DNA from: Aminobacter niigataensis
Lineage (GTDB): Bacteria > Pseudomonadota > Alphaproteobacteria > Rhizobiales > Rhizobiaceae
Direction of reading: 5' to 3'
DNA: 64,000 nucleotides
NCBI RefSeq assembly: GCF_014200015.1
Contig: NZ_JACHOT010000001.1
Span: 1,884,731-1,948,730, forward strand
A program made the translations under genes and the position numbers. Below the pieces are notes generated by a model. That model made no database searches. It saw only the letters and a list, made by a program, of their open reading frames with translations, and was not told where the DNA came from. This document shows, one piece after another, positions 42,213 to 51,146 of the stretch (within the stretch, counting starts at the first letter, position 1; the number at the start of each line of letters is the position of its first letter).

Positions 42213-43121
42213 TCAGCGATAGCCTGTCGTATCGGCCGGCTTGCCGGCATCCTGCACCTCGACGACATAGGGCCAGGCATTCGGCCGGGAGCCGTCGAGG
42301 TCGGTGAAGCCATAGACCTGGGCCAGGCCGCCACTCGACAGCGACTGGCCGTTCCACCGCGCCACGTCGGGATCGGCCGCAAGCGCCACCACAGCTCGGC
42401 CGACGAAGCGCGGCGTCTCCGAGATGGCAAAATGCGGGATGTTTCTGGTCGCGTCGCGCCAGTTGGCTTCGGTGACGCCGAAATGCTCGAGCATCATCTC
42501 CGAGCGCAGCCAGCCCGGCGTGATCGCCACCGAGGTCGCGCCATGCGGGGCGAGATCCTTGGCATGCGCCCAGGCCATGCGCAGCACCGCCGACTTGCAC
42601 AGGTCGTAGAAGGGCGACAGGCGGTAGTTCACGGCGTTGTACTCGGCCGTGCCGTCCGTCACCTCGACCAGAAGCCCGCCCGGCTTTTCGATCATCAGCG
42701 GCAGCGCGTGATGCGCGGTGATCAGATGGGTGTCGATGGATAGTCTCAGCATCCGCAAGCCATTGTCGAGATTGTGATCCCACACCGGCTTGTTCCATTC
42801 GAAGAGCTTCTCGCCGCCCCAGATGTCGTTGACCAGGACGTCGAGCCGGCCCTGCTCCCTGCGGATACGGGCGACGAGGTCGCGCACCTCGTCGGAAACC
42901 AAATGATCGGTCGGCACGGCCACGCCCTTGCCGCCGGCGGCGGTGACCAGCTCGGCGGTTTCCTCGATCGTCTCGGGCCGGGCATATTCGGACTGGCGGT
43001 CGCGGGTGGTTCGTCCGGTAACATAGACCGTGGCGCCGGCAGCGCCCAATTCGGTGGCTATGCCCCGCCCTGCCCCGCGCGTCGCGCCGGCGACGAGAGC
43101 AACTTTGCCTTGCAGCGTCAT
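42213..43121 (-). CDS. SDR-family oxidoreductase
   Basis: A 302-residue classical short-chain dehydrogenase: NAD(P) motif GATRGAGRGIA, LDVLVNDIWGG (NNAG variant), and active-site YDLCK (Y-x-x-x-K intact). The length is greater than the typical 250 because of a C-terminal extension. Divergent from a TetR regulator with a palindrome in the 94-bp gap, so it is the likely target of that regulator. Substrate unknown. Confidence 0.88.
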   Translation of the reverse strand: MTLQGKVALVAGATRGAGRGIATELGAAGATVYVTGRTTRDRQSEYARPETIEETAELVTAAGGKGVAVPTDHLVSDEVRDLVARIRREQGRLDVLVNDIWGGEKLFEWNKPVWDHNLDNGLRMLRLSIDTHLITAHHALPLMIEKPGGLLVEVTDGTAEYNAVNYRLSPFYDLCKSAVLRMAWAHAKDLAPHGATSVAITPGWLRSEMMLEHFGVTEANWRDATRNIPHFAISETPRFVGRAVVALAADPDVARWNGQSLSSGGLAQVYGFTDLDGSRPNAWPYVVEVQDAGKPADTTGYR

Positions 43122-43179
43122 CGAACTCTCCCAAAACTACGTTTCGTCGAATTGGCTCGCAGTCAGCATCAAAGCCGTA

Positions 43180-43201
43180 TATAAATGAATACTCGTTTAT
43201 A
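43180..43201. promoter_or_regulatory. TetR operator in the SDR-TetR divergon
   Basis: TATAAATGA-ATAC-TCGTTTATA is a 9-bp inverted repeat with one mismatch, 14 bp before the tetR start. It could control both divergent genes. A second TATAAATGA copy overlaps its right arm. Confidence 0.6.
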
Positions 43202-43215
43202 AATGAAAGTTCAAC

Positions 43216-43836
43216 ATGCCTCGCCCCAAGACGCTGTCCAACGAGAACGTACTCGAAGCTGCCAGCCGGCTGATCCACGACCATGGGCCTGATGCACTGA
43301 CTTTCGACAGCCTGGCGCGCGCCTGCGGCCTGTCGCCTGCGACGCTGGTGCAGCGCTTCAAGACCAAAGCCGGGCTCAAGCAGGCCGCCCTGCTCCACGC
43401 CTGGGACGGGCTCGACGCCAAGACCACCGCCCTCGCCGCGTCCACGCCAAACACGCCCGAAGGCGCCATCGAGTTGCTGGTCGGCCTGTCGCATTATGGC
43501 GGCATCGAAACCTATGCCGAAGGGCTGCTGCTGTTGCGCGAGGATCTGCGCGATCCCGCATTGCGGGCGCGCGGCGCGGCCTGGAAGGTGGCGCTGTGCG
43601 CAGCACTCGAGGTGCGTTTCACCGGGGTGGCCGGCGCGCCCCGGGGCATCGGGCTGCTGATGGCCTCGCAATGGCAAGGCTCGCTCCTGTGGTGGGGTTT
43701 CGACCCGCAGGGCCGGGTCGAAGATTTCGTCGCCGCCGGCCTGCGCAGCCTCATTGCCGCGGCCGTTCCCGCGACAGGTCACCCCTTGAACCGGGCCGCC
43801 TCCTCCGATCCACGCGTGGCATCGCCCGCACTGTAG
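43216..43836 (+). CDS. TetR/AcrR-family regulator
   Basis: A 206-residue regulator: N-terminal HTH VLEAASRLIHDHGPDALTFD, SLARACGLSPATLVQRFKTK, then a variable ligand-binding domain. It is divergent from the SDR gene and probably represses it. Its 3' end overlaps the end of the convergent formate dehydrogenase gene by 58 bp. Confidence 0.88.
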   Translation: MPRPKTLSNENVLEAASRLIHDHGPDALTFDSLARACGLSPATLVQRFKTKAGLKQAALLHAWDGLDAKTTALAASTPNTPEGAIELLVGLSHYGGIETYAEGLLLLREDLRDPALRARGAAWKVALCAALEVRFTGVAGAPRGIGLLMASQWQGSLLWWGFDPQGRVEDFVAAGLRSLIAAAVPATGHPLNRAASSDPRVASPAL

Positions 43837-44978
43837 GAATGCGCGCCGACGCCGGCGAGCTTGCCGCCATCGACGATCAGATATTCCTCGCGGATCGGCC
43901 GGCCGGCGAACCAGCATTCGAGGATTTCGCGTGTTCCGGCGGCATAGCGCGCCTGGGCCGACAGCGACGACCCCGAAATATGCGGCGTCATGCCATGATG
44001 CGGCATCTCTCGCCACGGATGGTCCCTGGGCGCCGGCTGCGGGAACCAGACGTCGCCGGCATAACCGGCGAGCTGGCCGTTATCGAGCGCCCGGGCGACA
44101 GCATCGCGATTGCAGATCTTGCCGCGCGCCGTATTCACCAGATAGGCGCCGCGCTTCATCTTCGCGATCATCGCCGCATCGAACAGGTTTTCGGTCTCGG
44201 GGTGCAGCGGCGCGTTGATGGTGACGACGTCGCAGACCGGCACCATGTCGGCCGCCGTCTTGTGGAAGGTCAGGCCAAGTTCCTTCTCCACAGTCTCGGG
44301 CAGGCGGTGTCGGTCAGTGTAATGCAGCTTGACGTCGAACGGCTTGAGCCGCCGCAGCACGGCTGTGCCGATCCGCCCGGCGCCCACCGTTCCGATCTGC
44401 ATGCCCTCGACGTCATAGGACCGTGCGACGCAGTCGGCGATGTTCCAGCCGCCGTCCACCACCCATTGGTAAGAGGGGATATAGTTGCGCACGAGGCCGA
44501 GGATCATCATCACCACATGCTCGGATACGCTGATCGAATTGCAAAAGGTGACCTCGGCCACGGTGATGCCGCGCTCCATCGCCGCCTGCAGGTCGACATG
44601 GTCGGAGCCAATGCCGGCGGTGATGGCGAGCTTCAGGCGGCCGGCCTTGGCGATCCTCTGCTCGGTCAAGTAGGCCGGCCAGAACGGTTGTGAAATGACG
44701 ATCTCGGCATCGACGAGTTCGCGCTCGAAGATGCTGTCGGGTCCGTCCTTGTCGGAGGTTACGGCCAGGCTGTGCCCGGCACCTTCGACAAACTTGCGCA
44801 AGCCGAGTTCGCCCGACACGCTGCCAAGCAGCACGCCCGGCTCGAAGTCGATGGCTTCCGGCGTGGGCAATGCCTGGCCGCCCGGATAGCGGTCGAGTTT
44901 TGGCAGGCCGTCCCGCGCATACCGCTTGGGGTAGCCATCCACCGGATCGTCGTAAAGGACGCAAACAACCTTGGCCAT
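43779..44978 (-). CDS. fdh: NAD-dependent formate dehydrogenase
   Basis: A 399-residue D-2-hydroxyacid dehydrogenase-fold enzyme oxidising formate to CO2 with NAD+; metal-free and cytoplasmic. Seen: the FDH-type N-terminus (VCVLYDDPVDGYPKRYARDG), FWPAYLTEQR, ITAGIGSDHVDL, NCN-like FCNSISVSEHVVMM, dinucleotide motif GTVGAGRIGTAVLRRL, NTARGKICNRDAV and catalytic His in TPHISGSSLSAQ. These are specific to true FDH rather than generic hydroxyacid dehydrogenases. The 215 bp upstream contains no other gene. Confidence 0.93.
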   Translation of the reverse strand: MAKVVCVLYDDPVDGYPKRYARDGLPKLDRYPGGQALPTPEAIDFEPGVLLGSVSGELGLRKFVEGAGHSLAVTSDKDGPDSIFERELVDAEIVISQPFWPAYLTEQRIAKAGRLKLAITAGIGSDHVDLQAAMERGITVAEVTFCNSISVSEHVVMMILGLVRNYIPSYQWVVDGGWNIADCVARSYDVEGMQIGTVGAGRIGTAVLRRLKPFDVKLHYTDRHRLPETVEKELGLTFHKTAADMVPVCDVVTINAPLHPETENLFDAAMIAKMKRGAYLVNTARGKICNRDAVARALDNGQLAGYAGDVWFPQPAPRDHPWREMPHHGMTPHISGSSLSAQARYAAGTREILECWFAGRPIREEYLIVDGGKLAGVGAHSYSAGDATRGSEEAARFKG

Positions 44979-45193
44979 TTCGTATCTCCCTTCGTCTGAT
45001 GGACGAGGAGACGCTTGGAAAACTGACGCTACCCGAAATTTGCACGCGTGTGACGGAGCGAACCAGCCTTCAGGATTGTTCGTGGCCGGCCGGCTTGCCG
45101 CCTGGCGCTTCCTCGTTCGAGATGTTGCGCGCTCCAGAAGTTAAATGGCGGAGCCGGACACGGTTTCAAGGCCGCGGGCCGGCTGTCCCGTCG

Positions 45194-45424
45194 CTACTTT
45201 TCGCCGGGCTTCTTCTTGCCGGTCAAGAGCGCATAGACCGCCATCGAATGACCGTGGCCGAGGCCGAACTCGTCGCGCAGCCATTCGATGATCTGCCCGG
45301 CCTTTACATCAGGCTTCAGCTTGCCGCTGTGGGAAAATCCCTTGCCGTCAGCGAGTGCCAGCAGTTCCTCCGGTCCCTTGCCGGTCTTGGTCTTGATGGT
45401 GTCGAGATAGGCCTGGAAGGACAT
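45194..45424 (-). CDS. DUF4287 small protein
   Basis: A 76-residue protein starting MSFQAYLDTIKTKTGKGPEE with GKLKPDVKAGQIIEWLRDEF and GLGHGHSMAVYALLTGKKKP. This matches DUF4287, a small helical family of unknown function. Strong ribosome site AGGAGAAG before ATG 45424. It follows the EamA permease gene by 26 bp. Confidence 0.85.
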   Translation of the reverse strand: MSFQAYLDTIKTKTGKGPEELLALADGKGFSHSGKLKPDVKAGQIIEWLRDEFGLGHGHSMAVYALLTGKKKPGEK

Positions 45425-45450
45425 TTTTTCTTCTCCTGATTTTTGGAAAA

Positions 45451-46368
45451 TCACAGTTCGCGCCGCCGGTTGGCGAGCACGCCGCCGGCGATGATGGCCA
45501 CAAGTCCCACGACCGACAGCAGGGTCAGCACGTCGTTGAACAGGATTGCCGCCAGCACCACGCCGAAGCCCGTGCCCCAGTAGCCGAGCTGGCTGAAGAA
45601 CACCGGCCCGCCGATCTCCTGCAGGCGGAAGTTGAGCAGGTAGGACGCCGCCGAGGTGGCGACCATGCAGCCGATCCAGAACAGGATGTCGCTGTCGAGA
45701 AAGACCCAGCTCGACGGCGCCTCGAAGAACGGGGCCACCAGCGCCACCAGCAGGCTCGAACTCAGCAGGATACCGCAGGAAAACGCGAGCGCCGACGAGC
45801 CCTTGGGCCAGTAGGCCGAGCGGATGATGTTGCCGGCGGCGGCGCAGGCCGGGATGGTGACGCCGAGCAGCACCCATACCGTCTGCGAGAAATCGATCTC
45901 GGCCAGTTGCTGCTGCACCAGCGCCGCCATGCCCGCAAGGCCGATCAGGATGCCGGCGAAGCGCCTCAAATACATGCGCTCGATGCCGAGCCCGGCGGCG
46001 AAGCTCATCGTCAGCAGCGGCGACAGCGAATAGACGGTCGAGGTGTATGCCGGCCCGACCCGGTCGACGATGTAGTAGCCGAGCACGGTCGGGATGGTGA
46101 AGCTGATGATGCCGAGCACTAGGTAGAGCACGAGATGCTGCCGCTCGCGCGGGATCCCCTGCCCCGAGGCGGCCAGAAGCGGCAGAAGGATCGCACCTGC
46201 GCCGACATTGGCGACCAAAGCCAGCTGGAACGGCTGCATGCCGGCATTCAGCGCAGCCTTGGAGATCATGATGCGCGTGGCGAAGACGAGGCCGCACAGC
46301 GCCAGCAGGATCAGCGGTGACCGCGCGGCAAGCGAAGCCGGGGAACGGAGAACTTCCTGTTGCGTCAT
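45451..46368 (-). CDS. EamA/DMT-family permease
   Basis: A 305-residue, ten-helix drug/metabolite transporter: LCGLVFATRIMISKAALNAG, VGPAYTSTVYSLSPLLTMSF (EamA repeat 1 end), GGPVFFSQLGYWGTGFGVVL (repeat 2). ATG 46368 has GGAG 6 nt before; a TTG at 46380 is less likely. Divergent from a MarR regulator with a perfect palindrome between, so MarR-controlled export is probable. Confidence 0.88.
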   Translation of the reverse strand: MTQQEVLRSPASLAARSPLILLALCGLVFATRIMISKAALNAGMQPFQLALVANVGAGAILLPLLAASGQGIPRERQHLVLYLVLGIISFTIPTVLGYYIVDRVGPAYTSTVYSLSPLLTMSFAAGLGIERMYLRRFAGILIGLAGMAALVQQQLAEIDFSQTVWVLLGVTIPACAAAGNIIRSAYWPKGSSALAFSCGILLSSSLLVALVAPFFEAPSSWVFLDSDILFWIGCMVATSAASYLLNFRLQEIGGPVFFSQLGYWGTGFGVVLAAILFNDVLTLLSVVGLVAIIAGGVLANRRREL

Positions 46369-46382
46369 GGCCGGCTCCAATA

Positions 46383-46400
46383 TATCTTACCGGTAAGATA
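46383..46400. promoter_or_regulatory. MarR operator in the EamA-MarR divergon
   Basis: TATCTTACCGGTAAGATA is a perfect 18-bp palindrome between the divergent starts at 46368 and 46419. A further half-site TATCTTA lies at 46412-46418, abutting the GTG of marR. Confidence 0.75.
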
Positions 46401-46418
46401 AATGACGGAATTATCTTA

Positions 46419-46970
46419 GTGTCAAGACATCTCGGCGAAAATATTGGGGAGTTGATCGACGACGGCCTGCAGGACGGCATCGATATCAGGCGGGCGCAAT
46501 GGGCGGCGGAACTGCCCGGGCTCGACACCCGCGGCATGGCGATCCTCGGCCGTGCCCGCTGGATCACTCTCGCCGCCCGGCCCAAGATCGAGGCGATCTT
46601 CGCCTCCTATGGGCTGGACACCGGCGAGGCCGACGTGCTGTTCACGCTGCTGCGCTCGGGCCCGCCCTACCGGCTGCGCCCGACCGAGCTCTACCGCTCG
46701 ATGATGATCTCGTCCGGCGGCGTCACCAACCGCATCGTCAAGCTGGTCAAGGCAGGATTGGTCAGGCAGGTCAGCTCGGACGGCGACGGGCGCAGCCTGC
46801 CGGTGGAACTGACCGAGGACGGCCTTGCCCGCGCTCGCGAGGCCTTCGAGGCCGACATGGCGGTCGAGACACTCATGCTGGAAAGTCTGAGCGAGGACGA
46901 ACAGGCGCAGTTGGCCAAGCTGCTGCGCAAGCTGGCGCTATCGCTCGGCAGCTCGCCGTCGATGGAGTGA
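46419..46970 (+). CDS. MarR-family regulator
   Basis: A 183-residue winged-helix regulator: RPTELYRSMMISSGGVTNRI (recognition helix), VKAGLVRQVSSDGDGRSLPV (wing), C-terminal dimer helices. There is no suitable in-frame ATG; GTG 46419 is the best start, placing the palindrome just upstream. It probably represses itself and the divergent permease. Confidence 0.85.
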   Translation: MSRHLGENIGELIDDGLQDGIDIRRAQWAAELPGLDTRGMAILGRARWITLAARPKIEAIFASYGLDTGEADVLFTLLRSGPPYRLRPTELYRSMMISSGGVTNRIVKLVKAGLVRQVSSDGDGRSLPVELTEDGLARAREAFEADMAVETLMLESLSEDEQAQLAKLLRKLALSLGSSPSME

Positions 46971-47126
46971 GGCGGCCGCCCCTGCCTCGGCAGCCGACCC
47001 CCTCGACGCCGCGCCTCCTTGCCGGATGGAGCTGGCCAAGCCCCTGCACAAACTGGCGCTATCCTTCGACAGCAGCACCGCGCCAGAGTGGCGCCGGGAA
47101 TCACATGCAATGCCGAGGGCAACCGA

Positions 47127-48149
47127 ATGAACCGCGACGAACTTGCCGCAATCCTGAGCCGGCAACCGGCTGCGATGGCGCTCTACGTCACCGGCAAGGG
47201 GCTCGACCGCCCCTGGGACATTGCGTCTGGCATGGCCGATGCCACGACCGGCCGGCCGCTTTCTGCAGACACGCCGCTGCGGGTCGCGAGCAACACCAAG
47301 ACCTTCGTTGCCGCCACGATTCTGCGCCTGTGGGAACAGGGGCTGGTCGACCTCGACGGCCCGATCGCACCGTTGCTCACGCCCGTGTTGAACGGGCTGC
47401 TCACTTCTGCCGGCTACCGCACGGACAGGATTAGCGTTCGCCAGCTTCTCAACCACAGCGCCGGCCTGAACGACCACGCCGACGATCCGCGCTACTTCGA
47501 GACCGTGCTTCGCGAGCCCACGCGTTTCTGGGCGCGCGAGGAACAGGTTCGTCTCGCGGTCGAATATTCTAGCCCTCTCAGCGAAGCCGGAACCAGCTTC
47601 CGCTATTCCGACACCGGCTACATCCTGCTCGGCGACATCATCGAGCGCATCTCGGGTGAAGCGCTGGCAGCCACTGTCCGGCGCCAGATGTCATTCGACC
47701 GGCTCGGCCTCGAAGCCACTTGGTGGGAGATCTCCGAACCGCAGCCGGCAACGGCCGCGCCCCGCGCCCGCCAGTTCCTCGGCAAGACCGACGCCACCGA
47801 CATCAGCGCCTCGATGGACCTTTATGGCGGCGGCGGACTGGTCATGTCCGCGCGGGACCTAGCCACGCTCTTCGCCGCCCTTTTCGAGGGCCGCGTCTTC
47901 ACAAGCCCGGACACGCTTCGCCAGATGCTTTCCACCGGCAGCCATGAAGATGCCGACGGCTACCGCCTCGGCATTTCAGCCAGCCGCATAACCGATGTCG
48001 AATGCTACTCGCATCTCGGTTTCTGGGGCACCGCGGCCTACTATTCGCCAGCCACAGGCACCGCCGTCGCCGGCTTTGCGACCAACCGCGAGGCACGTGG
48101 CGCACTGGTATCGATCATCGAGCAGGTGTTGGCTGCAAAAGAAACATGA
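47127..48149 (+). CDS. Serine hydrolase (beta-lactamase/class C family)
   Basis: A 340-residue serine hydrolase: SNTKTF (S-x-x-K nucleophile), LNHSAGL, YSDTGY (Y-x-N-like position; Asn is replaced by Asp-Thr), and GFWGTAAYYSP near the third motif. No signal peptide, so it is probably cytoplasmic; an esterase or D-aminopeptidase is more likely than a true beta-lactamase. GAGGG precedes ATG 47127. Overlaps the next gene by 4 nt. Confidence 0.85.
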   Translation: MNRDELAAILSRQPAAMALYVTGKGLDRPWDIASGMADATTGRPLSADTPLRVASNTKTFVAATILRLWEQGLVDLDGPIAPLLTPVLNGLLTSAGYRTDRISVRQLLNHSAGLNDHADDPRYFETVLREPTRFWAREEQVRLAVEYSSPLSEAGTSFRYSDTGYILLGDIIERISGEALAATVRRQMSFDRLGLEATWWEISEPQPATAAPRARQFLGKTDATDISASMDLYGGGGLVMSARDLATLFAALFEGRVFTSPDTLRQMLSTGSHEDADGYRLGISASRITDVECYSHLGFWGTAAYYSPATGTAVAGFATNREARGALVSIIEQVLAAKET

Positions 48150-48835
48150 TGAGCCCTTCGCAGATCGAGGACCTCGCCCGCCTGTTCGCGCCGCACGAGG
48201 CGCTGCTCGCCGAACTGCTCGCGCGCTGGGACGGCGCCATGGCCGACGGCGACGGCTCGCATGATCGCTCGCACCTGATGCGGGTGTGGAACCTCGTCTG
48301 CCGCATCGCGGCGACGGAGCCGGGCGCTGACATGGAGGTTCTGGCGGTGGCGACGCTGTTCCACGACTGCGTTTCGGTCGAGAAGAACTCGTCGCGGCGC
48401 GCCATGGCCTCGCGCCTGTCCGCCGATGTGGCGCGCGGGCTGTTGCGCCAGGCCGGCTGGCATGAGCACCGCACCGAGGCGGTCGCCCACGCCATCGAGG
48501 CGCACAGCTTCTCGGCGAACATCGAGCCGCGCAGCTCCGAAGCGGCCATCCTGCGCGATGCCGACCAGCTCGACGCGCTGGGTGCGCTTGGCATTGCCCG
48601 GGTCTTCTATGTCGCCGGCCGGTTGGGATTGCCGCTCTACGATGCGGACGACCCGTTCGCGCAACACCGCCCGCTCGACGACAGGCGCTTCGCGCTCGAC
48701 CATTTCGAGACCAAGCTGTTCCAGCTGTCGGCAGGCCTGCTCACCGCCGCCGGCCGCGAGATCGGCCGCCAGCGTACCGAACTGATGAGGGCATTCGTCA
48801 CGGATTTCGGCCGCGAGATTGCTGCAGAGCAATGA
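48146..48835 (+). CDS. HD-domain phosphohydrolase
   Basis: A 229-residue HD-superfamily protein: H in HDRSHLMRVWN, HD in LFHDCVSVEKNSSRRAMASR, and ILRDADQLDALGALGIARVF, the pattern of YedJ-like metal-dependent phosphohydrolases. Substrate unknown, possibly a nucleotide. Starts at ATG 48146 inside the stop of the serine hydrolase gene. Confidence 0.87.
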   Translation: MMSPSQIEDLARLFAPHEALLAELLARWDGAMADGDGSHDRSHLMRVWNLVCRIAATEPGADMEVLAVATLFHDCVSVEKNSSRRAMASRLSADVARGLLRQAGWHEHRTEAVAHAIEAHSFSANIEPRSSEAAILRDADQLDALGALGIARVFYVAGRLGLPLYDADDPFAQHRPLDDRRFALDHFETKLFQLSAGLLTAAGREIGRQRTELMRAFVTDFGREIAAEQ

Positions 48836-48906
48836 AATGCGAAGCGGCGCGGTCTGGCATCGGCAACGGCCCGGGCCTGACCGGCACCTTTGCCGATTTC
48901 ACAAAA

Positions 48907-49620
48907 TCAGAACTTGTAGTTGAGGCCGATCTTGACAGCGTGAATATCGAAATCGTCGTCATAAACGCGGAACGGCGCTGGCTCATCCACCGCCAGATTG
49001 GCGTCGAATCTGTAGAACTGATACTCGCCCCGGATCGTCCACTTGTCGTTCAGAGCGTGCTCGACGCCGGCACCAACGGTCCACCCAGTCAAAGCTTCCG
49101 AACCGCTCGCGTTAAAGCCCCCGCCGTTCGGGATATCGCTCATCGAGAGCTTGGTGAAGCCAACACCGCCCTTGGCGTAGAACAGAGTGCGGTCCATCGC
49201 ATAGCCAAGTCGGCCGGTGATGCTGCCGAGGTAATCGAATTCATTCTCGTTGATTGCGACCGGACCAGCACCACTCGGAAACGCACGGATGTCGGATGTT
49301 CCGTCCGCCCACGAATAGGATAATTCGCCTTCGAGCCCGAGCACGACGGAGCCCCACTGGTAATTGTATCCGACTTGTCCGCCGAGCAGAGCTCCCTTCG
49401 CTTCCGGGAAAGCGGTCTCTATTCTGGCTCCGCCCGGAAGGAGGTAGGCGCCTTCACCGCTACCGGTGCCATATCCGAGCTGGACACCGATATATGCTCC
49501 CGTCCAGTTGTACGGTGCCGTTTCTGCCGGAGGAGCTGTCTCAGACCCCAAAGCGTCGGCCGCCGCTGCGGCTCCGGCAGCTGCGAAAAGCAGTGCGGAC
49601 GCAAGTGCTACAATCTTCAT
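48907..49620 (-). CDS. Outer-membrane beta-barrel protein (Omp25-like), second copy type
   Basis: A 237-residue barrel with signal peptide MKIVALASALLFAAAGAAAA, WTGAYIGVQLGYGTGSGEG, GGQVGYNYQWGSVVLGLEG, and C-terminal aromatic end NYKF. Same fold family as the gene at 32182 but divergent. Monocistronic; ATG 49620 is chosen, a TTG at 49632 being unlikely. Confidence 0.88.
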   Translation of the reverse strand: MKIVALASALLFAAAGAAAAADALGSETAPPAETAPYNWTGAYIGVQLGYGTGSGEGAYLLPGGARIETAFPEAKGALLGGQVGYNYQWGSVVLGLEGELSYSWADGTSDIRAFPSGAGPVAINENEFDYLGSITGRLGYAMDRTLFYAKGGVGFTKLSMSDIPNGGGFNASGSEALTGWTVGAGVEHALNDKWTIRGEYQFYRFDANLAVDEPAPFRVYDDDFDIHAVKIGLNYKF

Positions 49621-49694
49621 GCGAATCCCCAACCCATTTAGATATCGCTAATGTAGATGGATATTCGCGAGCAGCAACTTGTCCTCACACCAGG

Positions 49695-49720
49695 CAGTTG
49701 CTTTGCATGCAAACAGTTGC
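49695..49720. repeat. Palindrome flanked by direct repeats
   Basis: TTTGCATGCAAA (49702-49713) is a perfect 12-bp palindrome with CAGTTGC on each side (49695-49701 and 49714-49720). It lies about 75 bp upstream of the outer-membrane barrel start, within a 150-bp gap, and may be a regulator site. Confidence 0.35.
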
Positions 49721-49770
49721 AGGCGTACAACAGTCGCAACCGCCCATAAGCCGGTCTGCGCTATCGCCGC

Positions 49771-51003
49771 CTAAGCCCGCTCTTCCCAGACCCTGGCCAG
49801 TTCGACGATCGTCTTCACCGCCTTTTCCATGTCCTGGCGGCTGACCCATTCGAGCGGCGAGTGGAAAGCATGGCCGCCGGCGAAGATGTTGGGACATGGC
49901 AGCCCCATGAACGACAGGCGCGAACCGTCGGTGCCGCCGCGGATGCTGCCGCGCACCGGCTCCATGCCGGCGCGCCGGATCGCCTCGACTGCGTTCTCGA
50001 CGATCTCGGGGTGGCGGTCGAGCACCACCTTCATGTTGCGGTACTGCTCCTTGACCGTGAAACTGTAGGTCGAGCCGGGATAGGCGGAGATGACTTCCCT
50101 GACGATCTTTTCGAGCATGGCCTCCTTCTCGGCCAGGCCCTCGTCGCGGAAATCGCGGACGATCAGGCTGATCGTCGCCTTCTCCATCGACCCGCTGACG
50201 CTGGTCGGATGGACGAAGCCCTGCCGGCCCTCGGTCGTCTCGGGCGCCATGTCCTGCGGCAGCCGGTCGATGATGGCGCCGGCGATCTTGATGGCGTTCT
50301 CCATCCGGCCCTTGGCGAAACCGGGATGCATGGCAACGCCTGATATCGCGATCTCGACGCCGTCGGCGGAGAAGGTCTCGTCTTCGATGGTGCCTGCCGT
50401 CTCGCCGTCCATGGTGTAGGCGAACGCAGCGCCGAGCTTGGCGAAATCGACCTTGTCGACGCCGCGTCCGATCTCCTCGTCGGTGGTGAACAGGATCTTG
50501 ACCGTGCCGTGCCTGATGTCGGGGTTGTCGACCAGCACCTTGGCCGCCGCCACGATCTCGGCAACGCCGGCCTTGTCGTCGGCGCCCAAAAGGGTGGTGC
50601 CGTCAGTGGTGACGATGTCGTTGCCGATCTGGTTGTTCAGCTCCGGATGCTCGCTCACCCGGATGACCCGCGAAGGATCGCCCGGCAGCACGATGTCGCC
50701 GCCGGCATAGTTCCGGATCAGCTGCGGCTTGACGCCGGTGCCGGTAAAGTCGGGTGCGGTGTCCATGTGCGAGCAGAAGCAGATCACCGGCACCTGCTTG
50801 TCGCTGTTCGACGGAATGGTGGCATAGACATAGCCGTGCTCGTCGAGATGGGCGTCACGAAGGCCGATCGCCTGCAGCTCCTCGACCAGCAGGCGGCCGA
50901 GGTTCTTCTGCTTTTCGGTCGACGGCTGCGTCGTGGAGCTTCCATCCGCCTGGGTGTCGATGACGACGTAGCGCAGGAAACGGTCGAGAACGGTGTCGGT
51001 CAT
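49771..51003 (-). CDS. pepT: Peptidase T (tripeptide aminopeptidase)
   Basis: A 410-residue M20 di-zinc peptidase cleaving tripeptides: CFCSHMDTAPDFTG (zinc His and Asp), LLGADDKAGVAEI, ILFTTDEEIGRGVD (Glu pair), YTMDGETAG and RGGTDGSRLSFMGLPCPN, GHAFHSPLEWVS. All metal ligands present. Single gene. Confidence 0.94.
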   Translation of the reverse strand: MTDTVLDRFLRYVVIDTQADGSSTTQPSTEKQKNLGRLLVEELQAIGLRDAHLDEHGYVYATIPSNSDKQVPVICFCSHMDTAPDFTGTGVKPQLIRNYAGGDIVLPGDPSRVIRVSEHPELNNQIGNDIVTTDGTTLLGADDKAGVAEIVAAAKVLVDNPDIRHGTVKILFTTDEEIGRGVDKVDFAKLGAAFAYTMDGETAGTIEDETFSADGVEIAISGVAMHPGFAKGRMENAIKIAGAIIDRLPQDMAPETTEGRQGFVHPTSVSGSMEKATISLIVRDFRDEGLAEKEAMLEKIVREVISAYPGSTYSFTVKEQYRNMKVVLDRHPEIVENAVEAIRRAGMEPVRGSIRGGTDGSRLSFMGLPCPNIFAGGHAFHSPLEWVSRQDMEKAVKTIVELARVWEERA

Positions 51004-51146
51004 GGCAAGGGATCCAGTGCATCAGGTCGGGCCTGTATAGCCGCCCGCGCAGCCGCGGTGAATGCGTTTCTCCGTGCCAGCCACTATGCCAGCAGCTCGG
51101 GGCGCACGGCAGCACACGTCATGCCGCCAAAGATGCATGACCGCTT

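Noticed and set aside
42196..44016. Minus-strand frame of 606 codons linking the SDR and formate dehydrogenase regions
   Set aside because: It is out of frame with the SDR and FDH genes and crosses the TetR gene; the three true genes have strong motifs.
47127..48149. Serine hydrolase considered as an antibiotic beta-lactamase
   Set aside because: No signal peptide and an altered second motif; the general family serves as esterases and peptidases too.
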